From Thermoanaerobaculia bacterium (GTDB lineage Bacteria > Acidobacteriota > Thermoanaerobaculia > UBA5066), in the NCBI GenBank assembly GCA_017999215.1, contig JAGOBQ010000132.1, forward strand, positions 1 to 9,278: DNA of 9,278 nucleotides, in the 5' to 3' direction. Position 1 is the stretch's first letter. Every line of letters starts with the position of its first letter. The translations under genes and the position numbers were made by a program. The notes below the pieces were generated by a model. That model had not been told where the DNA came from. It did not search any database and saw only the letters and a list, made by a program, of their open reading frames with translations. Shown piece after piece: positions 1 to 5,787 of this stretch.

Positions 1-1
1 G

Positions 2-1243
2 GCGCCGTCGATCGTCGGCCCGGTCGTCCTGATCGCGAACCGCCTCCGGCGCATGTCGAAGGCGGGGCGAGAGCGGATGGGAGACCTCACCGGCGTCCTT
101 TCCGAGACCCTTCGCGGCCACCGGGTCGTCCAGGCCTACGGAGCGGAGAAGTACGAGGCGGACCGCTTCGGCGAGGTGAACGAGCGGACCTACCGGCTCC
201 TCCGGAAGGGCGCGGGCGTGATGGCGCTGTCGTCCCCCCTCGTCGAGACCGCGTCGGTCCTCGCGTTCCTCGTCCTCCTCGGCTACGCCGGGAAGCGGAT
301 CGAGGCGGGGACGATGACGCTCGGGGCGTTCATCTCGTTCGGCGTCGGGCTGGTGATGATGTACCAGCCGTTCAAGCGGGCGACGCGGATCAACCTCGCG
401 CTCCAGCAGGCGCTCGCCTCCGCGCGGCGCCTCTTCGAGGTGCTCGACGCGCCGATGCTCGTCGTCGACCGGCCGGGCGCCGTGCCTCTCCGGCCGTTCG
501 AGAGGGAGGTCCGGTTCGAGGGGGTCTCGTTCGCCTACCCGGGCGGGCCCGACGTCCTCTCGGGAGTCGACCTGGTCGTCCCGCGCGGCTCGGTGACGGC
601 GCTCGTCGGCCCCTCGGGAGCGGGGAAGACGACGCTCGCGAACCTCCTGCCGCGCTTCATGGACGTGACCGCGGGGCGGATCACGATCGACGGCGTGGAC
701 GTGCGGGACGTGACGCTCGCCTCGCTCCGCGGGGCGATGGCCCTCGTGACGCAGGAGGTCGTCCTGTTCGACGACACCGTCCGGAGGAACGTCGCCTACG
801 GCCTCGCGGACGTGCCGGAAAGCCGGGTCCGCGCCGCCCTCGCCGCCGCGAATGCCGCCGACTTCGTGGACGCCCTCCCGAAGGGGCTCGACACCCCGGT
901 GGGGGAGGCGGGAGGGAGGCTCTCCGGAGGCCAGCGGCAGCGCCTCGCGATCGCCCGGGCGCTCCTGAAGGACCCGCCGATCCTGATCCTCGACGAGGCG
1001 ACCTCCGCGCTCGACACCGAGAGCGAACGGGCCGTGCAGGCGGCGCTCGAGCGGCTCATGGCGGGGCGGACGACGCTCGTCATCGCCCATCGCCTCTCGA
1101 CGGTGCGGCGAGCCGACCAGATCGTCGTCCTGGACCGCGGCCGCTTCGTCGAGAGGGGCCGGCACGCCGAGCTCCTCGCGCTCGGCGGCGTCTACCGGAG
1201 GCTGCACGACCTCGCCGCCTTCGAGGAGGAGAAGACACCGTGA
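2..1243 (+). CDS. MsbA-like ABC exporter, permease-ATPase fusion (3' part, cut by left edge)
   Basis: A type-1 ABC exporter half-transporter, with a membrane domain fused to an ATPase, that would move lipid or another hydrophobic substrate across the inner membrane. The reading frame is open to the first base of the window, so the start is missing; an ATG at 53 is internal. The visible part begins in the cytoplasmic loop region (GDLTGVLSETLRG, typical of MsbA-type proteins), then two hydrophobic spans at about 215-300 and 320-385 (the last two of six). The ATPase follows with Walker A GPSGAGKTT at 608-634, a Q-loop (VTQEVVLFDDT) around 750, signature LSGGQ at 920-934, Walker B ILILDE at 980-997 and the switch His at 1088-1090. 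All catalytic motifs are intact. Its stop overlaps the yicC start by 4 bp. MsbA itself (lipid A flipping) is likely from overall style, but other lipid or drug exporters of the family cannot be excluded. Confidence 0.93.
   Translation, partial: APSIVGPVVLIANRLRRMSKAGRERMGDLTGVLSETLRGHRVVQAYGAEKYEADRFGEVNERTYRLLRKGAGVMALSSPLVETASVLAFLVLLGYAGKRIEAGTMTLGAFISFGVGLVMMYQPFKRATRINLALQQALASARRLFEVLDAPMLVVDRPGAVPLRPFEREVRFEGVSFAYPGGPDVLSGVDLVVPRGSVTALVGPSGAGKTTLANLLPRFMDVTAGRITIDGVDVRDVTLASLRGAMALVTQEVVLFDDTVRRNVAYGLADVPESRVRAALAAANAADFVDALPKGLDTPVGEAGGRLSGGQRQRLAIARALLKDPPILILDEATSALDTESERAVQAALERLMAGRTTLVIAHRLSTVRRADQIVVLDRGRFVERGRHAELLALGGVYRRLHDLAAFEEEKTP
1223..1231 (+). promoter_or_regulatory. 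Ribosome binding site for yicC
   Basis: The purine run GAGGAGGAG lies inside the end of the ABC exporter gene and stops 8 nt before the GTG at 1240. This is an almost ideal Shine-Dalgarno and supports GTG 1240 as the yicC start, with ribosomes finishing the exporter gene able to reinitiate at once. Confidence 0.7.
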
Positions 1244-2109
1244 AGTCGATGACCGGCTACGGCCGCGCCCAGGCCGCGCTCCCCGACGGGACGCAGCTCT
1301 CGATCACGCTCCGGAGCGTGAACCACCGCTTCCTCGACCTCTCGCTCAAGATGCGGGACGACCTCGGAGCGCTCGAGGCCCCCCTCCGCAAGCTCGTCGG
1401 CGCGACGGTGGCCCGAGGGCACGTCGACCTCTCGGTCCGCGTGACCCGCTCGGCCGGGGGCGCCGTCTCGATCGACGGGGCGGCGGCGGCGCGGTACGCG
1501 GAGGCCTGGGACGCCCTCTCGAAGGAGCGGGGCCTCCCGAGAGAGCTGACGGCGCGCGACCTCCTCTCGCTCCCGGGCGTCGTCCGCGTCGGCGAGGACG
1601 AGGCCGGCGAGGCGCTCGGCGCGGCCGTCCTCGAGACGGCGGCGACCGCGCTCGCCGACTTCGACGCGTCGCGTCGGCGGGAGGGCGAAGCTGTCGCGAC
1701 GGCCCTCGCCGCGATCCTCGACCGGCTCGAGGCGGGAATCGGGAAGGTCTCCGAGGCGCGCGAGGGGCTCGCCGAGCGGCTCCTCGCGCAGCTCCGCGAG
1801 CGCGTCGCGAAGCTCGCGGACGGCGTCCCGCTCGACGAGGCCCGGCTCGCCCAGGAGATCGCTCTCCTCGCGGACCGGGCCGACATCACGGAGGAGGTCG
1901 ACCGCTTCCGGGCGCACCTCGTCGAGGCGCGCAGGCTGATGAAGGGAGAGCACGCCTCCGGGAAGCGCCTGGACGTCCTCGCGCAGGAGCTCCACCGGGA
2001 AGCGAACACGGCGAGCCAGAAGGCCCGCGAGCTCCCGCTCACACGCGTCCTCCTCGACCTCAAGTCCGACGTCGAGGCGCTGAAGGAACAGATCCAGAAC
2101 GTGGAGTGA
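1240..2109 (+). CDS. yicC: YicC/YloC family endoribonuclease
   Basis: 289-residue member of the YicC/YloC family, cytoplasmic proteins shown in E. coli and B. subtilis to have endoribonuclease activity and to influence small-RNA turnover. The N-terminus carries the family hallmark SMTGYGRA directly after the start, then TLRSVNHRFLDL at about residues 25-36, a long predicted helical middle rich in Ala, Glu and Arg, and the C-terminal domain with DITEEVDRF (about 214-222) and GKRLDVLAQELHREANT (about 241-257), the best-conserved block of the family. Length is normal (about 290). The GTG start is fixed by the N-terminal motif, by a strong Shine-Dalgarno and by the 4-bp GTGA overlap with the exporter gene. 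It leads the conserved yicC-gmk-rpoZ-coaBC order, although a hairpin and candidate promoter separate it from gmk. Confidence 0.96.
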   Translation: MKSMTGYGRAQAALPDGTQLSITLRSVNHRFLDLSLKMRDDLGALEAPLRKLVGATVARGHVDLSVRVTRSAGGAVSIDGAAAARYAEAWDALSKERGLPRELTARDLLSLPGVVRVGEDEAGEALGAAVLETAATALADFDASRRREGEAVATALAAILDRLEAGIGKVSEAREGLAERLLAQLRERVAKLADGVPLDEARLAQEIALLADRADITEEVDRFRAHLVEARRLMKGEHASGKRLDVLAQELHREANTASQKARELPLTRVLLDLKSDVEALKEQIQNVE

Positions 2110-2116
2110 CGCTGCA

Positions 2117-2140
2117 GGGGGGCGCTGTTCGCCGCCCCCC
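2117..2140 (+). terminator. GC-only hairpin after yicC, possible terminator without a U-tract
   Basis: GGGGGGC (2117-2123) pairs perfectly with GCCCCCC (2134-2140) around a 10-nt loop, 8 bp downstream of the yicC stop. No run of T follows, so it is not a standard intrinsic terminator. A second C6 run at 2144-2149 could compete for the same G run. It may be a U-less terminator, an mRNA 3'-end stabiliser or an attenuator; the position between yicC and gmk is the main argument for function. Confidence 0.4.
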
Positions 2141-2162
2141 GGGCCCCCCGAGCGCGTTCCTG

Positions 2163-2191
2163 CTGACTGGCGGTCGGGTACCTCGCATACT
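2163..2191 (+). promoter_or_regulatory. Candidate sigma-70-type promoter for gmk
   Basis: CTGACT at 2163-2168 (4 of 6 to TTGACA) and CATACT at 2186-2191 (4 of 6 to TATAAT) are separated by exactly 17 bp. Only six bases (CTGGGG) lie between the -10-like box and the gmk ATG, so transcription would begin at or next to the start codon and give a leaderless message. No Shine-Dalgarno with proper spacing is present before this ATG, which agrees with that reading. The hexamers are weak matches and have not been tested statistically. Confidence 0.4.
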
Positions 2192-2197
2192 CTGGGG

Positions 2198-2824
2198 ATG
2201 AGACCCGCAGGCGACCTCTTCATCGTCTCGTCCCCGTCCGGCGCCGGCAAGACGACGCTGATCCGCCGGATCCTCGCCGACCCCGCCTTCGTCGGGACGA
2301 TCCACTTCTCCGTCTCCCACACGACCCGCCCGGCGCGGCCCGGCGAGGTCCACGGCAGGGAGTACTACTTCGTCTCGCCGGAGGAGTTCGAGTCGCTCGC
2401 CTCCCGGGACGGCTTTCTCGAGCACGCGGTCTACGACGGGCATCACTACGGCACCTCCCGGGGAGAGGTCGAGCCGCGCCTCGCGGCCGGGATCGACGTC
2501 GTCCTCGACATCGACGTCCAGGGAGCCCGGCAGGTTCGGTCGCGGATGCCGGAGGTCGTAAAGGTCTTCGTCTTCCCGCCCTCCCGCCAGGTCCTCGAGG
2601 AGCGCCTGATCGCCCGGGGGCACAACACCCCGGAGTCGATCGCGCGACGGCTCGAGGCGGCCGCTCGGGAGCTCGCCGAGTTCGGCGAGTACGACTATGC
2701 GATAATCAATGACGTCCTCGACGCGGCCGTAGACGAGTTGCGGTCGATCGTCGTGGCGCGCCGTTCGAGCCGTCGCCGGCGGCAGGAGCGGCTCGAAGCC
2801 ATCCTGAGGACGTTCCCCGCGTGA
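2198..2824 (+). CDS. gmk: Guanylate kinase
   Basis: Cytoplasmic enzyme that phosphorylates GMP (and dGMP) to GDP with ATP, the essential step before GTP and dGTP. The 208-residue length is standard. The P-loop SSPSGAGKTTL covers residues 11-21 with Lys18 as the nucleotide-binding lysine. The GMP-binding segment SVSHTTRPARPGEVHG lies at 38-53, followed by REYYFV. The central YDGHHYGT block and the DIDVQGARQV block, which carries conserved acidic residues, follow at about 84-115. The C-terminus is Arg-rich (VARRSSRRRRQ), a mild peculiarity. The ATG at 2198 places the P-loop at the usual distance from the N-terminus. It precedes rpoZ as in many bacteria. Confidence 0.97.
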   Translation: MRPAGDLFIVSSPSGAGKTTLIRRILADPAFVGTIHFSVSHTTRPARPGEVHGREYYFVSPEEFESLASRDGFLEHAVYDGHHYGTSRGEVEPRLAAGIDVVLDIDVQGARQVRSRMPEVVKVFVFPPSRQVLEERLIARGHNTPESIARRLEAAARELAEFGEYDYAIINDVLDAAVDELRSIVVARRSSRRRRQERLEAILRTFPA

Positions 2825-2870
2825 CGGGGCCGAATCGAGGGTGAAAGTGACGACACCGAACGAAGAGACC

Positions 2871-2874
2871 GGAG
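2871..2874 (+). promoter_or_regulatory. Ribosome binding site favouring the ATG start of rpoZ
   Basis: GGAG ends 8 nt before the ATG at 2883. A competing GAGG at 2837-2840 sits 6 nt before a GTG at 2847, so this site helps choose between starts but does not settle it. Confidence 0.45.
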
Positions 2875-2882
2875 CCAGCCCG

Positions 2883-3161
2883 ATGATCGAGACCCCAGAA
2901 GAGACCCCCGAGTCCCCGCAGATCGAGTCGAAGTTCCGGCTCGTCCACATCGCCTCCCGCCGTGCCGAGCAGCTGATGCTGGGCGCCCGGCCGAAGGTCG
3001 AGACGAAGCACACGAAGTACTCGCGCATCGCCCTCGACGAGGTGGCCGGCGGCCACGTGAAGTGGCAGCTCGGTCAGCGCCCCGTCGAAGGCGCGATCGA
3101 GGGCGAGCTCGAGACGGGCGCGATCGAGCCGATCGACCCGCTCCCGCTGATCACGCCCTGA
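2883..3161 (+). CDS. rpoZ: DNA-directed RNA polymerase omega subunit
   Basis: Small subunit that wraps the C-terminal tail of beta-prime and helps RNA polymerase assemble; in some bacteria it forms part of a ppGpp site. The core ESKFRLVHIASRRAEQL is the conserved N-terminal helix block, followed by GARPKVE and the IALDEVAGG helix that replaces the usual ALREI motif. From ATG 2883 the product is 92 residues, within the normal 67-110 range. The frame is open further upstream: GTG 2841 would give 106 residues and GTG 2847 104. ATG was preferred for its GGAG at 8-nt spacing and because the upstream codons (aaa, aca) are unlike the rest of the window. The first 15 residues are acidic and Pro-rich, probably disordered, and the tail after WQLGQRP is a non-conserved acidic extension. 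It lies between gmk and coaBC, the classical position. Confidence 0.92.
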   Translation: MIETPEETPESPQIESKFRLVHIASRRAEQLMLGARPKVETKHTKYSRIALDEVAGGHVKWQLGQRPVEGAIEGELETGAIEPIDPLPLITP

Positions 3162-3169
3162 CGAACGGC

Positions 3170-4417
3170 GTGAGCGGAGGCGGCCTCCCGGCCCCGCGCG
3201 TCCTTCTCGGCGTCAGCGGCGGCATCGCGGCCTACAAGGCGGCCGAGATCGTCCGGCTGCTGGTCGAGAAGGGCGCCGTCGTGCGGGTCCTCATGACGCC
3301 GGCCGCCCAGCGGTTCATCACGCCGCTGACGCTCTCGGTCCTTTCGAAGGCGCCGGTCGTGGCGGACCTCTGGGACCCCGCCTCCGGCGCCGTCGACCAC
3401 GTCGAGCTGGCGCGGTGGGGAGAGGTCCTGGCCGTCGCGCCGGCGACGGCGGACGTCCTCGCGAAGATGGCCCGGGGAATCGGCGACGAGGCGCTTTCGA
3501 CCTACGCCCTCGCGCACCGTCGGGCGATCGTCGTCGCGCCCGCGATGAACACCTGGATGTGGGCCCACCCGGCGACGCAGGAAAACCTCCGGATCCTGCG
3601 CGGCCGCGGCGCCGTCGTCGTGGACCCCGATTCGGGAGACCTCGCCTGCGGCGACGTCGGTCCGGGCCGGATGGCCCCGCCCGCACGGATCGTCGAGGCG
3701 GTCGTCGGAGCGGCGCGGGTCTCGAGGAGCCTCCAGGACCGCCGCGTCGTCGTGACGGCCGGCCCGACGCGCGAGCCGATCGACCCGGTCCGCTTCCTGA
3801 CGAACCGGAGCTCGGGGCGGATGGGCTATGCCCTCGCGCGCGAGGCGGAGAAGCGGGGGGCCGAGGTCGTCCTCGTGAGCGGTCCGGTCGCCATCGACCC
3901 GCCCCCGAACGTGAAGCTCGTGAAGGTCGACCGGACGGCCGAGATGCTCGAGGCGGTCCTCGCCGAGCTCCCGTCCTCCGACGCCCTCGTCATGGCGGCG
4001 GCACCCGCCGACTTCCAGGCCGAGGCCTTCACGCCGAAGAAGATCAAGCGGGCCGGCGGGATCCCCGATATCCGCCTCGCCCTCGCGCCCGACATCCTCG
4101 CCGCGGTCCGCGCCGTGAGGACGCCGCGGCAGGTCGTCGTCGCGTTCGCCGCCGAGACGGACGACCTCGCCGGGAACGCGCGTCGAAAGCTCCTCGACAA
4201 GGGGGCCGACCTCCTCGTCGCGAACGACGTCTCGCGACCGGGAATCGGCTTCGACAGCGAGGAGAACGAGGTCCTCCTTCTCGCCGCCGGTGCGTCCGAG
4301 CCGGTCGCCGTTCCCCGCGCCGCGAAAGCGGTCGTCTCCGCCACGATCCTCGAGCGCCTCGCGGCGCTCCTCGACGAACGATGCCCGCCCGCCGACCCCG
4401 CCGGAACGACGCGCTGA
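3170..4417 (+). CDS. coaBC: Bifunctional phosphopantothenoylcysteine decarboxylase / phosphopantothenate-cysteine ligase
   Basis: Catalyses two successive steps of coenzyme A synthesis: CTP-dependent joining of 4'-phosphopantothenate and cysteine (C-terminal CoaB) and FMN-dependent decarboxylation to 4'-phosphopantetheine (N-terminal CoaC). From GTG 3170 the product is 415 residues. The FMN-binding start is GVSGGIAAYK. His77 (in DHVELARW), Asn127 (in PAMN) and Cys160 (in LACGD) match the E. coli catalytic residues H75, N125 and C158 with a constant offset of two. In the CoaB half, VTAGPTREPIDPVRFLTN places Asn212 at E. coli N210, and KKIKR places Lys291 at K289. All key residues are present. 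The constant offset supports this start; the open frame extends upstream into rpoZ as Arg-rich shadow sequence. The gene starts 8 bp after rpoZ, has no clear Shine-Dalgarno, and probably depends on coupling. Confidence 0.96.
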   Translation: MSGGGLPAPRVLLGVSGGIAAYKAAEIVRLLVEKGAVVRVLMTPAAQRFITPLTLSVLSKAPVVADLWDPASGAVDHVELARWGEVLAVAPATADVLAKMARGIGDEALSTYALAHRRAIVVAPAMNTWMWAHPATQENLRILRGRGAVVVDPDSGDLACGDVGPGRMAPPARIVEAVVGAARVSRSLQDRRVVVTAGPTREPIDPVRFLTNRSSGRMGYALAREAEKRGAEVVLVSGPVAIDPPPNVKLVKVDRTAEMLEAVLAELPSSDALVMAAAPADFQAEAFTPKKIKRAGGIPDIRLALAPDILAAVRAVRTPRQVVVAFAAETDDLAGNARRKLLDKGADLLVANDVSRPGIGFDSEENEVLLLAAGASEPVAVPRAAKAVVSATILERLAALLDERCPPADPAGTTR

Positions 4418-5163
4418 GCGCCGCGCTCGGCTACTTCCGGGACCTCGGCGTGCGTGAGCTCCACCTCGCGGCTCCTCCCGCGGGCGCGGTGCCGACGCCC
4501 GCGCGGCCGGGCGCCGCACCGGAAGCGAAGGGCGCCGTGCCGTCCTCGCGGCCCGCATCCACGGAGAATCCGTCCGTTCCGCTCCTGCCCGACCTCGACG
4601 CGCTCCGGGCCACCGTCGCCGCGTGCGAGCTCTGCGGCCTCTGCCGCACCCGGACGCAGACGGTCTTCGCGGACGGAAACGGGCGCAGCCGGATCATGTT
4701 CGTCGGAGAGGCGCCCGGGGCCGACGAAGACGCGACGGGAGTCCCGTTCGTCGGCCGCGCCGGCCAGCTCCTGACGAAGATGATCGGAGCGATGGGCCTG
4801 GACCGGGCCGACGTCTACATCGCGAACGTCCTCAAGTGCCGGCCTCCGGGCAACCGGAACCCCGAGCCCGCGGAGATCGCCGCCTGCCGGCCCTACCTCG
4901 AGACCCAGATCGAGGTCGTAAATCCTGCCGTGCTCGTCGCCATGGGCAAGTTCGCGGCACAGTTCCTCCTCGAGACCGAAGAGCCGATCACGCGGCTCCG
5001 GGGGAAATGGGGCACGCGCAAGGGGATCGCCGTGATGCCGACGTTCCACCCCTCCTTCCTCCTCCGCCAGCCCGAGCGGAAGAAGGAAGCGTGGGAGGAC
5101 CTCCAGCAGGTCCTCCGAAGGCTGGGCCTCCCCGTTCCGGGGCGGAAGGAACCCGGGCCGTGA
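4381..5163 (+). CDS. Family 4 (iron-sulfur) uracil-DNA glycosylase
   Basis: Base-excision repair enzyme that removes uracil from DNA, a product of cytosine deamination or dUTP incorporation. It belongs to the [4Fe-4S] family 4 group. In the 260-residue product, Cys82, Cys85, Cys153 and Cys169 fit the four-cysteine cluster pattern, with an additional Cys88. Active-site motif GEAPGADED spans 109-117, followed by GVPFVGRAGQLL; NVLKCRPPGNRNP lies at about 149-161 and the second active-site motif HPS at 223-225. Residues 10-29 form a separate short helix-like block (DALSAALGYFRDLGV), joined by a Pro/Ala-rich linker (about 30-66), an N-terminal extension compared with minimal enzymes of about 200 residues. 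ATG 4381 is the only ATG that keeps this block; it overlaps the coaBC end by 37 bp in another frame. A later GTG at 4450 is possible but would cut the block. The next gene overlaps its stop. Confidence 0.94.
   Translation: MPARRPRRNDALSAALGYFRDLGVRELHLAAPPAGAVPTPARPGAAPEAKGAVPSSRPASTENPSVPLLPDLDALRATVAACELCGLCRTRTQTVFADGNGRSRIMFVGEAPGADEDATGVPFVGRAGQLLTKMIGAMGLDRADVYIANVLKCRPPGNRNPEPAEIAACRPYLETQIEVVNPAVLVAMGKFAAQFLLETEEPITRLRGKWGTRKGIAVMPTFHPSFLLRQPERKKEAWEDLQQVLRRLGLPVPGRKEPGP
5146..5150 (+). promoter_or_regulatory. Ribosome binding site for the uncharacterised exported protein gene
   Basis: AAGGA (within GGAAGGA) lies inside the end of the glycosylase gene, 9 nt before the GTG at 5160. 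It supports that start and the reality of the unrecognised gene. Confidence 0.55.
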
Positions 5164-5783
5164 ACGGTCGGCGGATCCTGGGCGTCGCTTTCCTCGCGGC
5201 CTTCGCCGCGTTCGGTGCGACGCTCGTCCTGTCGGCCCGGGCGCGAGGCGGAGACAAGCTCCCGGCCGAGGTCGAACGGGGCCGCCGCGCGCCGTCGTCG
5301 AGCGGGCGCACGGACGCCGAGGAGGAAGCCGTCGCGGCCGCGTCGACCGGCGGCCTGCGGCCGGCCGGAGACGAAGACGCCGTCGAGTCGGAAGCGCGCC
5401 AGGAGCTGCGCGACCTCTACGGCGACTATCGGCCGTACTTCGTCCGGGGCGACTTCGATTTCGACGGCCGGCTCGACTTCGCCCAGGCCTTCGTCCGGCG
5501 GGAAGGGCCCGAGCCGCTGTTCGACGTCGCCGCGTTCTTCGGCGTGGAAGGAGGCGGTTTCCGGCCCGCCGTCTGGGTCGACCGGGGCCTTCTTCTCGCC
5601 GGGGGCGACCTGAGCATCGACCGGTCGGTGCTCGTCGTCTCGGAAGACGTCGAGCAGGACGTCTCCCGAAGGTGGCGCTGGGAGCCGTCCACCGGCCGCT
5701 TCGTCGACGTCGACGCCGAGGCCGGGGAGGGCGACGAGGCCCCCTGGGTCGAGCCGGACCTCCGGACCGGAACGACGGCCTGA
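5160..5783 (+). CDS. Uncharacterised exported or membrane-anchored protein with one DxDxDG calcium-loop-like motif
   Basis: I do not recognise a named family. The 207-residue product starts with a short positive patch (Arg4, Arg5), then a hydrophobic stretch at residues 6-25 (ILGVAFLAAFAAFGATLVL) followed by SARARGG, which looks like a signal peptide or single membrane anchor; there is no lipobox Cys. Residues 33-80 are low-complexity and charged, probably a disordered linker. A folded-looking part begins near ELRDLYGDYRPYFVRGDF; residues 98-106 (DFDFDGRLD, codons 5451-5477) fit the DxDxDGxxD calcium-loop pattern of EF-hand, dockerin or FG-GAP/VCBS repeats, and the surrounding GDFDFDGRLDFA is closest to a single VCBS/FG-GAP repeat. 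The rest alternates hydrophobic residues as in beta strands and ends in an acidic tail. It probably acts outside the inner membrane. A GTGA overlap with the glycosylase gene, a Shine-Dalgarno, and priA 4 bp later argue that it is real and co-expressed. Confidence 0.82.
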   Translation: MNGRRILGVAFLAAFAAFGATLVLSARARGGDKLPAEVERGRRAPSSSGRTDAEEEAVAAASTGGLRPAGDEDAVESEARQELRDLYGDYRPYFVRGDFDFDGRLDFAQAFVRREGPEPLFDVAAFFGVEGGGFRPAVWVDRGLLLAGGDLSIDRSVLVVSEDVEQDVSRRWRWEPSTGRFVDVDAEAGEGDEAPWVEPDLRTGTTA

Positions 5784-5787
5784 CGCC

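Noticed and set aside
53..55. ATG at 53 as start of the ABC exporter
   Set aside because: The frame is open to the window edge and upstream codons continue a typical membrane helix and loop sequence, so it is an internal methionine of a cut gene.
1192..2322. Minus-strand open frame of 376 codons over yicC and the gmk start
   Set aside because: Shadow of yicC in the opposite strand; charged low-complexity translation and no family motif, while yicC and gmk are unmistakable.
2060..3161. Overlapping minus-strand frames over gmk and rpoZ
   Set aside because: They oppose two well-identified genes and show no domain; composition is that of shadow frames.
3415..4380. In-frame upstream extension of the glycosylase through coaBC
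   Set aside because: The extension is Arg/Pro/Gly repeats produced by reading coaBC in another frame; the true gene begins near ATG 4381.
4623..5159. In-frame upstream extension of the unknown exported protein through the glycosylase gene
   Set aside because: Arg-rich shadow; the hydrophobic signal-like segment immediately after GTG 5160 and its Shine-Dalgarno mark the start.
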